The translations under genes and the position numbers were made by a program. A DNA stretch of 44,216 bases from Spirochaetia bacterium UBA6919 (GTDB taxonomy: Bacteria > Spirochaetota > UBA6919): positions 29,361-73,576 of the forward strand of contig DKAT01000059.1 in the NCBI GenBank assembly GCA_002450905.1, written 5' to 3'. Below, piece after piece: positions 33,855 to 41,177 of this stretch. The stretch's first letter is position 1. The number at the start of each line of letters is the position of its first letter. The notes beneath the pieces are model-generated. The model saw only the letters and a list, made by a program, of their open reading frames with translations, did not search any database and was not told the DNA's origin.

Positions 33855-35288
33855 TCACAAATACCCATGAAATAATAAAATGAGGTCTGTAGAGGTGTTT
33901 CGTGTATTTGTGAGAGTCCATCTTAATTCTGAACTTAATTTTACTCCATAAATAATATGAAAATCAAATCCTACACCCAATCGATTATATTCTTCTATCT
34001 TATTCATAGTATCATTGAGTAGATAATGATGGTTAATTTGTAGATTCAATCCAGGAGTTAACAGATATTCAATTCGAGAGAATGTTGTTATAAAGGTTTT
34101 GAAATCTGAGAATGATTTTGGATTCTTTCCCAGATTTCCTTCCAATAGAATGATGATAGGTAGTTTCCATTTCCAGAAGCTGAAATAAGCATTAATACCC
34201 CCTGCTCTTAAGTTTCCTCCATCGTCTATTGGCCGATCTTTATAAATAAATGAGACTCCAGCACCCCAATAAATGTCCCTCCAACCTGATGTGATAGTTC
34301 CACCGTATCCAGCAAAAGAATTATTTATAAAATGTTTTCTGTTGGTAAAGAAAGCCAAGGTCAGATAGGGATAATTAGGAGCTATGCTAATTTCAGTACC
34401 GAGTACAATATTTTTTGCCCTGGAAAAATCCATATCTAACAGATATCTGGAGGGCGCAGTATGATCCTCATGACGGATACCAAAGGAAGGCAGGAATAAT
34501 CCCATTTGAATTGTCATCATCATAGGGAGTTCGTGAATTAATAAACTCGCATTTTGGAGGTTGAAATGGATTTTTTTTCCTGTATTCAATTCACGGATGG
34601 GGAATCCTACAGTAGCAATGAAACTCAGGTGCTCAATAGGATGAAATGCTATGCCAGTATCTAATTGCATGAATACGAAAGATGATTTGTTATTGATTCT
34701 CACAAAACCTGGTCTGGTATCAACACCAATTGTCAATAAGGGATCGGCGTTTTTATCGTCGTATCGTCCACTTTCAAAGGCATAAGAGCTTTGAGAATCC
34801 TTTGTAGTAGCGTTGAAGGGGTATCCAAATGCAAGAAAATCACCTGAGTAAAAGAACTTCAATTTGTGTAATTCTGATTTATTATTGCTATTGTTTGATT
34901 TATAATTGATATTCTTTGAAGATGTTTTATCTGAAGGGAATGATTTTTTATGAAAGATATAATAAAATGTTCCATTAGTATCATGAAAGGGTCTTTTGTT
35001 TGATCCAAACATGGGAAGAACATTATTTGCATAGTAACGTCCTGCTGGCGTTCTGAGACCTCCACCCCCGGGATTAATATGACAAACCTGGCAGGATAGA
35101 GTGCATTTTCTTTTATACCAGACAGGATTTTTCCACTCTTCCTGGGAATTATTTTTAAATGGACTCACATGACAGCTATCACAGACCCTTGAAGATCGTG
35201 CTGTATAACTAGGGAGAGATTGTAATGGATTTTTATCAAGAATGAGAAGAAAAATGATTGTTAGGCTAAGAAATAATAAATATTTCAT
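33855..35288 (-). CDS. Outer-membrane beta-barrel protein with an N-terminal dihaem c-type domain
   Basis: A 477-residue exported protein. Signal peptide MKYLLFLSLTIIFLLILDKN with cleavage near residue 25. Two covalent haem motifs follow: CDSCH (36-40) and CQVCH (66-70), the latter in CTLSCQVCHINPGGGGLRTP, a pattern seen in c-type cytochrome domains of metal-reducing and related bacteria. From about residue 120 the sequence becomes alternating hydrophobic/aromatic beta strands with Gly/Asn turns, ending in a hydrophobic-terminal strand with a final leucine, as expected for an outer-membrane barrel. I read it as a porin-like protein carrying its own haems; the fusion is the unusual part. The dihaem lipoprotein gene lies seven bases upstream in the same direction. 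Confidence 0.72.
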   Translation of the reverse strand: MKYLLFLSLTIIFLLILDKNPLQSLPSYTARSSRVCDSCHVSPFKNNSQEEWKNPVWYKRKCTLSCQVCHINPGGGGLRTPAGRYYANNVLPMFGSNKRPFHDTNGTFYYIFHKKSFPSDKTSSKNINYKSNNSNNKSELHKLKFFYSGDFLAFGYPFNATTKDSQSSYAFESGRYDDKNADPLLTIGVDTRPGFVRINNKSSFVFMQLDTGIAFHPIEHLSFIATVGFPIRELNTGKKIHFNLQNASLLIHELPMMMTIQMGLFLPSFGIRHEDHTAPSRYLLDMDFSRAKNIVLGTEISIAPNYPYLTLAFFTNRKHFINNSFAGYGGTITSGWRDIYWGAGVSFIYKDRPIDDGGNLRAGGINAYFSFWKWKLPIIILLEGNLGKNPKSFSDFKTFITTFSRIEYLLTPGLNLQINHHYLLNDTMNKIEEYNRLGVGFDFHIIYGVKLSSELRWTLTNTRNTSTDLILLFHGYL

Positions 35289-35294
35289 TTAAAA

Positions 35295-35567
35295 TTACCA
35301 TTTTTGTCCGTGACAGGTATAACAAGACGGGCAAGTCGGGCAAGATACACCTGATCCAGTGAGAGTTGTGCCATGGCAAGTAGTACAATTATTTAGTGGA
35401 TCAAAGAGTCCTGTTTTGTGGAGACGATTACAATTTGAAATAGTGTGGGCATTATCAGGACTGTATTTTGGAAGACCTTCACCACAATCATCAGTACAGG
35501 AAATATTATATAAAAAAAGGATTAAGAGAATTAATATGAAAATTGGGAGAAGAAGTATTTTTTTCAA
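35295..35567 (-). CDS. Dihaem c-type cytochrome lipoprotein, 90 residues
   Basis: Starts at TTG 35567; no ATG is in frame before two in-frame stops. A hydrophobic segment (residues 4-20) is followed by NIS-Cys24, giving a likely lipoprotein. The two haem motifs are CTTCH (61-65) and CYTCH (82-86), with further cysteines (C76, C79 in CPTCPSC, and C28, C46) and histidines (His41, His50) that could act as axial ligands. The short chain ends GQKW directly after the second motif. The next gene, the haem-barrel, starts seven bases after its stop, so the two form a unit, suggesting the lipoprotein passes electrons to or from the barrel. I do not recognise the small family. Confidence 0.7.
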   Translation of the reverse strand: MKKILLLPIFILILLILFLYNISCTDDCGEGLPKYSPDNAHTISNCNRLHKTGLFDPLNNCTTCHGTTLTGSGVSCPTCPSCYTCHGQKW

Positions 35568-35625
35568 AATTTATTACCATGTGGATTTTTTTTAATCAGA
35601 TCTAATTTTTTAAACATAATCCATA

Positions 35626-35654
35626 AATAAATTAAAACTTTTTGCTTTTGTCAA
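35626..35654 (-). promoter_or_regulatory. Promoter for the haem-protein unit
   Basis: On the minus strand TTGACA (35654-35649), a 17-base spacer, and TTTATT (35631-35626). The leader to the TTG start at 35567 is about 55 bases. The -35 box is perfect and the -10 box weak, as expected for an activator-dependent promoter. Confidence 0.45.
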
Positions 35655-35711
35655 AAATTTTTTATTTAAAGTAAGATTTAATTATAAAAGATTTTAGATA
35701 ACCCAATTTTT

Positions 35712-38700
35712 TTAATTGATCCAGGTTTTTTCTATGAATTGAAAAGAATTGATTTCATTTAGAAGTTGATCAGAGAGATCAACACAGTATTCCTCACCCG
35801 CTTTGATTACCATGATGTTATTATTTCCAGGATCTGCATTAAAATGAATATATATAGGGGATTTTCCCTTGTGATGGCTTACTAGATTTTTTAATTTCTC
35901 AATATCTTTGAAATTATTATCTTCAATTGCACTTTTTGTCAGACTGATATTGAGTGATTGTTTTTTTGGGGGTGTGATATTTTTTTTGAGAATGGGCTTA
36001 TTTTCTTTCTGAATATTTAATAAAATAGATTCATCATTGACTTCATCAATTGGGAAAGTTTTTTCAGCAATGATCTTGATTCGTGGTTCTGTGCTGTCCA
36101 GCTTGCCAGAGATAATAAGAATGCTGTCAAGATTTAGTATTGATTTTGTTTGGGAGTAACACTCTTTAAAAAATAGTACTTCACAAGAGCCTTTTAAGCC
36201 TTCAACCAATGCTGTAGCGTATTCAGTACCTTTTTTTGATACTTTAAAGCTGACATCCTGTATTAGTCCACATATAAGAACTGGGCTACCCTCTTCAAAG
36301 TCTTTAAGGGTGGATATATAATTGAGTTTTAATTTTGAGATCTTATCTTGATATTTTTGGAGTGGATGTCCTGAGAGGTAAAATCCCAAGACTTCTTTCT
36401 CATAAAGTAATTTAGTTTTTTTATTTAGCTCTTCATGTGGATGGATTACAATATTTTGTCGTACGCTTGTTGACTTCTCTTCACCAAACAGGGAGAATTG
36501 TCCGCTTTCTTTATCAGCTTTGATTGATTGAGCATATTCTAATGTTTTATCAATAATAGATAGATGGGTAGCACGATTTAATTGAAAACAATCGCATGCT
36601 CCTGATTTGATAAGACATTCAAGAACTTTTTTATTAACTACCCTGAGATCTACTTTTTCACAACAGTCAGAGAGTGATTTGAATTCACCAAATTCTATTC
36701 TGGATTTAAGTATTGATTGCACTGCTGTGGAACCAACATTTTTAATAGCTGATAATCCAAATCTTATATCATTTTGTTCTACAGAGAAGTCGATCATACT
36801 CTTATTGACAGATGGACCGAGAATATTTATACCCATTGATTTAGATTCATTGACGTATTCAACAATTTTATCGGTGTTGTCTTTGTCACAGGACAGGAGG
36901 GAGGCCATGTATTCAATAGGATAATTTGCTTTTAAGTAGGCCGTTTGATAGGTAATCATACTATATGCAGCGCTGTGAGACTTATTAAAACCATATTCAC
37001 CAAACTTTGCCATTTGGTCATATAGGTTTTCAGCGAGATTTTTATCAATTTTATTAGATATAGCCCCTGATACAAACTCCTCCTTCATTGCATTCATTTT
37101 CTCAGCATTCTTTTTACCCATAGCCTTTCTTAATTCATCTGCCTTAGCCATAGAGAAACCACCAATGGCTCGAGCAATCTCCATAACCTGCTCCTGATAA
37201 ACGATAACGCCATAGGTTTCCTTTAAAACGTTTTTTAACAGAGGATGTTCGTATCTAATCTTTCCTGGATTATTCTTACGTTTTATGAATTCCTCAGCCA
37301 TTCCTGAATTTAGAGGGCCAGGTCTATACAAAGCAATGAGTGCAACAATATCTTCAAAAGACATAGGTTTTAATTTAACCATCAGCTCCTGCATTCCAGA
37401 ACTTTCAAGCTGGAATAGTCCAAGTGACCGACCTTTCTTTAGAAGATTATACGATTTTTTATCGTCTAGTGGTATATTATTTATATCAAGTACCTTTCCA
37501 TGTGTTGCTTCAATAAGCTCAAGACATTTTTGGATTACTGAAAGGTTCTTTAATCCGAGGAAATCCATTTTTAGTAATCCAACTTCCTCAAGATATTGTC
37601 CTTCAAATTGGGTGGAAATGCTCTTAGTTTTCGGATCAGCATAGAGTGGAACAATATTTGAAAGAGTTTCATATCCAATTACTATTCCTGCAGCATGAGT
37701 TCCAGCATGGCGATTTGTTCCTTCCAGCTTCTTAGCAAGAATAAATAGTTTTTGATATATAGGATTAGAGTCAATAAGGTTTTTCAAGTCTGGTATATCA
37801 TTATAAGCAGTATCCAGACTTGTATTAGGGCCTCCTGGGATGAGTTTTGCCAATGTATCAACCTCTTTTAAGGGGATATCAAGTACACGACCTACATCCC
37901 GTATGACAGCACGAGCTTTGAGAGCCCCAAAAGTAATTATACTTGCAACTTTATCCTTACCATAGCTGTCAATGACGTATTGGATAACCTGATCACGCTT
38001 GTCATCCTGAAAATCGATATCAATATCCGGCATAGAGATACGTTCTGGGTTTAGAAATCGTTCGAACAGGAGATGGTATTTTAAGGGATCGAGATCTGTT
38101 ATCCCCAGTGAATAAGCAACAAGAGAACCTGCGGCACTTCCACGACCTGGTCCTACCATGATATTTTGAGATTTGGCATAGCGGATGAAATCCCATACAA
38201 TGAGAAAATATCCAGTAAATCCCATTTTTGTAATTATTTCCAACTCATAATCAAGACGTTTTTGAATATCATCTGTTATTTCAGAGTATCGTTTTGTAGT
38301 TCCTTCCTCGCAAAGATGACGTAGATAACCATCAGTGGTATATCCACTGGGTATTTTAAAATCAGGTAAGCTTGGATTAAACTTCAGATCAATACTACAC
38401 ATATCAGCAACATATAGTGTGTTCTGCAAAGCTTCTGGAACATGTGAAAAGAGTTTTTCCATTTCGTCATAGCTTTTGAAGTAGAACTGATCCCCAAAAT
38501 ATTTTTTCCTATTGCCTTCAGAAACTTTTTTTTGTCCACCGATGCATAATAAAATATCGTGAGCTTCATAATCATCCTGATTCATGTAGTGAACATCATT
38601 TGTAGCGATTAAAGGGATATTGAGCTTTTTTGATAAAGCAATTAATCCGTCATTTACAATTTTTTGTTTTTCAATACCGTGATTCTGGAGCTCAAGAAAG

Positions 38701-39215
38701 AAATGATCTTTTCCAAAGGTTTCAACAAACTCATGGATAGCATAACTGGCAAGCTGTTCATCATTATTCATGATTGCTTGTGGGATCTCTCCTCCAAGAC
38801 AGGCTGTCAATGCAATAAGGCCATTTGAGTGCTCTTTAAGAGTTTCTTTATCGACCCGTGGTTTGTAATAAAATCCATCCGTATACGCAGTGGATGCCAG
38901 TTTAATTAGATTTCGATAGCCCTCATTATTTTTAGCAAGGACAATCAGGTGATGATAATTCTTTTTTCCACTTTGGATAAAGCGTTCTGAATGGCGAGAG
39001 GTCGAAATATAAAGTTCACAGCCAATGATGGGTTTGATATTATTTTTTTTTGCCTCATGGTAAAATTCAATGGCGCCAAAAAGATTTCCATGGTCTGTTA
39101 CCGCAATCGCTGGCATACCAAGGAATTTTGCTTTATTAACCAGTTTTTTTACTGTAGGAGTAGCATCACAGAGGGAATAATGTGTATGTGTATGTAAATG
39201 AACAAATTGATTCAT
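35712..39215 (-). CDS. dnaE: DNA polymerase III alpha subunit DnaE
   Basis: Main chromosomal replicative polymerase; 1167 residues, normal for DnaE1. The N-terminal PHP domain has FVHLHTHTHYSLCDATPTVKKL and later MPAIAVTDHGNLFGAIEFY; the polymerase core carries VGPGRGSAAGSLVAYSLGIT and the catalytic aspartates Asp397 and Asp399 in MPDIDIDFQDDKRDQVI. The fingers region has YGVIVYQEQVMEIARAIGGF, and GEYGFNKSHSAAYSMITYQT is also present. A C-terminal OB-fold region (PVLICGLIQDVSFKVSKKG) and a tau-binding tail are visible. All parts are intact, which makes sequencing-error explanations for the frameshifts elsewhere in the window less likely. Weak AGG precedes the ATG. Confidence 0.98.
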   Translation of the reverse strand: MNQFVHLHTHTHYSLCDATPTVKKLVNKAKFLGMPAIAVTDHGNLFGAIEFYHEAKKNNIKPIIGCELYISTSRHSERFIQSGKKNYHHLIVLAKNNEGYRNLIKLASTAYTDGFYYKPRVDKETLKEHSNGLIALTACLGGEIPQAIMNNDEQLASYAIHEFVETFGKDHFFLELQNHGIEKQKIVNDGLIALSKKLNIPLIATNDVHYMNQDDYEAHDILLCIGGQKKVSEGNRKKYFGDQFYFKSYDEMEKLFSHVPEALQNTLYVADMCSIDLKFNPSLPDFKIPSGYTTDGYLRHLCEEGTTKRYSEITDDIQKRLDYELEIITKMGFTGYFLIVWDFIRYAKSQNIMVGPGRGSAAGSLVAYSLGITDLDPLKYHLLFERFLNPERISMPDIDIDFQDDKRDQVIQYVIDSYGKDKVASIITFGALKARAVIRDVGRVLDIPLKEVDTLAKLIPGGPNTSLDTAYNDIPDLKNLIDSNPIYQKLFILAKKLEGTNRHAGTHAAGIVIGYETLSNIVPLYADPKTKSISTQFEGQYLEEVGLLKMDFLGLKNLSVIQKCLELIEATHGKVLDINNIPLDDKKSYNLLKKGRSLGLFQLESSGMQELMVKLKPMSFEDIVALIALYRPGPLNSGMAEEFIKRKNNPGKIRYEHPLLKNVLKETYGVIVYQEQVMEIARAIGGFSMAKADELRKAMGKKNAEKMNAMKEEFVSGAISNKIDKNLAENLYDQMAKFGEYGFNKSHSAAYSMITYQTAYLKANYPIEYMASLLSCDKDNTDKIVEYVNESKSMGINILGPSVNKSMIDFSVEQNDIRFGLSAIKNVGSTAVQSILKSRIEFGEFKSLSDCCEKVDLRVVNKKVLECLIKSGACDCFQLNRATHLSIIDKTLEYAQSIKADKESGQFSLFGEEKSTSVRQNIVIHPHEELNKKTKLLYEKEVLGFYLSGHPLQKYQDKISKLKLNYISTLKDFEEGSPVLICGLIQDVSFKVSKKGTEYATALVEGLKGSCEVLFFKECYSQTKSILNLDSILIISGKLDSTEPRIKIIAEKTFPIDEVNDESILLNIQKENKPILKKNITPPKKQSLNISLTKSAIEDNNFKDIEKLKNLVSHHKGKSPIYIHFNADPGNNNIMVIKAGEEYCVDLSDQLLNEINSFQFIEKTWIN

Positions 39216-39242
39216 ATTAACCTGGTTGAATAGTATTGATTA

Positions 39243-39273
39243 ATTATACCTAAAAAATATAAGATTAGTTCAA
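39243..39273 (-). promoter_or_regulatory. Possible dnaE promoter
   Basis: Minus-strand TATAAT at 39248-39243, 27 bases before the dnaE start codon, with TTGAAC at 39273-39268. The 19-base spacer is too long for a good match, so only the -10 is credible. Confidence 0.3.
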
Positions 39274-39475
39274 GAAATCGTCATATTCACCCCGAAAATT
39301 AACTCCCAATCAATAAGTGATAACTAGATAATAGAATATTAAGTCTATACCTTAAGATTATTATTTTGAATAGATTGTAATTTGAAGTGAATCCTTATTC
39401 AGATAGATAAAATGATAGCAAATAAAGTTTTGAAAAATTATTGAATAATATAGAACGATAATCTCCTGATAGACA

Positions 39476-39504
39476 TTGACTTTTTATGAACAGCCAATTA
39501 TTAT
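39476..39504 (+). promoter_or_regulatory. Promoter of the CCA/HD gene, leaderless
   Basis: TTGACT at 39476-39481, a 17-base spacer, and TATTAT at 39499-39504. The ATG at 39511 is the expected transcription start itself. No ribosome-binding site precedes it. Confidence 0.5.
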
Positions 39505-39510
39505 TACAAT

Positions 39511-40893
39511 ATGATTACAAAAATTAAATTACCAGAACCTATAAATATAATTCAAAAATACATAGAAAAATGGGATGGAACATTTTACGTCACAGGTGAA
39601 TGCATTTGTACCCTCGCTATGACTTCTACAAAACCATTTCATTATAATATTATAACGTCTCTTCCAGTAATGGTTTTTGGAGAATTATTTTCCTTTCTGC
39701 AGGATGAGAAGAAAAATTCATCTCAATCGATGACAATCTATTATTCACAATATAATTTCCATAAATTAAAAGACGATTTTCTTCCTGATAACCTTATTGA
39801 ACAATATAGCATTACGATATCCTTTGATGACAAAGGATATTTAGATAATATCGATAAACAATCCTTTTCTATAGATAAAATATACTGGGATGGAACAAAT
39901 CTACATAGATGGGAAGAAGTTATAAGAGATTTTAATGACAATAAGATTCATATTACAAAGGATCAGATACATCAGATTAAGACAAATCTCCTTGAATTAA
40001 TGAAACTCTCAAGATATCAGGTGCAATATTCTCTCAATGACACTGATTTTATTGAATTAGATGATCAATTTATTATGCCTGAATCAAAGGATCTGAAGGA
40101 AGAATTTATTCGTATCATGGAATTATCTAAACCTAGTCAATGTTTTGAACTTCTACGTAAACAAAATATTCTTCAGAAAATATTTATTGAGTTGTTAGAA
40201 GGATATGGCGTTGTACAAAACATATTTCATGAGTATGATGTATATTATCATAGTTTATCAGCCTGCGATTCAGCGAATCCTAGTGAGCCATTTATAAGGA
40301 TGGCAGCACTATTTCATGACATCGGTAAGCCACGATCTAAGCGGATAGTTGCTCAGGAAGATGAATCCTCGAAAAATGTCTTTTATGATCATGAAAATAT
40401 CGGTTCTCGTATGACTTATAAAATCTTAAAACGATTTTCATTCCAGCACAACACCATCAAGAAAATCTCTAAATTAGTGCGACTTCATATGTTTCACTAT
40501 ACAAATGAATGGACAGACAATGCTGTACGTCGATTTATCCGAAAGGCTGATGAGGATCTGGGGGATTTATTTAAATTACGGGTGGCTGATCGCTTGGGTA
40601 GTGGAAAAAAGGACGCAGATTCCAAAGCTCTTCAGTATCTTGAGAAACGAATCCAGATCATTCAGGATATAGATCGCCAATTGACAGTGAAAGATCTTGC
40701 AGTCAATGGGAATGAAATCATGGAATATTTCCACCTGAAGGCAGGTCCAGTCATTGGTCAGATATTAAAACACCTGTTGGACAAAATTTCAGAAGATCCA
40801 TCAAACAATCAGAAAGATATATTATTAAATATGTGTAAGTTGTGGTTAGAAGAGAACAACATCCAAAATAACATAAAAATATTACAAAAGTAA
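39511..40893 (+). CDS. CCA-adding enzyme/poly(A) polymerase relative with lost nucleotidyltransferase site and intact HD domain
   Basis: A 460-residue protein with the layout of class II tRNA nucleotidyltransferases: N-terminal nucleotidyltransferase, neck, and HD phosphohydrolase. In active enzymes the N-terminus reads GGxxRD followed by a DxD metal pair; here it reads FYVTGECICTLAM (Gly29-Glu30 replaces GG, Cys33-Thr34 replaces RD) and the DxD position is HYN (His44, Asn46). The later RRDFTIN motif is also lost (IEQYSIT), while the following DDKGYLDNID spacing is retained. The HD domain is complete: His247, His269-Asp270 (FHDIGKP), His294 and Asp360. Thus it is likely a metal phosphohydrolase with a dead or repurposed nucleotidyltransferase half. 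Activity is unknown. It starts with a promoter placed for a leaderless mRNA, and is monocistronic, divergent from dnaE. Confidence 0.8.
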   Translation: MITKIKLPEPINIIQKYIEKWDGTFYVTGECICTLAMTSTKPFHYNIITSLPVMVFGELFSFLQDEKKNSSQSMTIYYSQYNFHKLKDDFLPDNLIEQYSITISFDDKGYLDNIDKQSFSIDKIYWDGTNLHRWEEVIRDFNDNKIHITKDQIHQIKTNLLELMKLSRYQVQYSLNDTDFIELDDQFIMPESKDLKEEFIRIMELSKPSQCFELLRKQNILQKIFIELLEGYGVVQNIFHEYDVYYHSLSACDSANPSEPFIRMAALFHDIGKPRSKRIVAQEDESSKNVFYDHENIGSRMTYKILKRFSFQHNTIKKISKLVRLHMFHYTNEWTDNAVRRFIRKADEDLGDLFKLRVADRLGSGKKDADSKALQYLEKRIQIIQDIDRQLTVKDLAVNGNEIMEYFHLKAGPVIGQILKHLLDKISEDPSNNQKDILLNMCKLWLEENNIQNNIKILQK

Positions 40894-40987
40894 ATTATAC
40901 ATATAAATAATGGTGCCATGATTATAATAGCACATCATAAATATATGTATTAAAAATCATTTAAAATTGTAATTATAATTTTCCAGG

Positions 40988-41017
40988 ACGGTTGGTGAGC
41001 GAAGTCGAACAATCCGT
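40988..41017. repeat. REP-like palindromic unit
   Basis: Arms ACGGTTG (40988-40994) and CAATCCGT (41010-41017, one bulged T) enclose GTGAGCGAAGTCGAA. The core resembles the TTCGACTTCGCTC type of REP element known from many bacterial genomes. Only one copy occurs here, so membership of a family cannot be shown from this window. Confidence 0.45.
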
Positions 41018-41034
41018 TGATTATTTCAAAACAG

Positions 41035-41062
41035 ATTATAAGTATAGATAAAGTATTGTCAA
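41035..41062 (-). promoter_or_regulatory. Consensus promoter facing no gene
   Basis: On the minus strand, TTGACA (41062-41057), a 16-base spacer and TATAAT (41040-41035), both perfect. Downstream lies only the REP-like hairpin and the 3' end of the convergent CCA/HD gene, so it would produce an antisense or small RNA. The 11-bp repeats of locus C lie 12 bases upstream. Confidence 0.6.
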
Positions 41063-41074
41063 AAATAAACCCCT

Positions 41075-41096
41075 CCATGGGAGAAACATGGGAAAA
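41075..41096 (-). repeat. 11-bp-period tandem repeat, locus C
   Basis: Read on the minus strand, two adjacent 11-base units: TTTTCCCATGT (41096-41086) and TTCTCCCATGG (41085-41075). The same core as loci at 16288 and 33594. The position just before a perfect promoter suits an activator site. Confidence 0.6.
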
Positions 41097-41177
41097 TAAC
41101 TTGTACAAAGAATAATAATTTTACATCATAACACACAATAATACCATCGGTAAACAAATCCTCACTTACTGAATAGT

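Noticed and set aside
36607..36924. Plus-strand 105-residue frame within dnaE
   Set aside because: Antisense shadow of an intact conserved gene.
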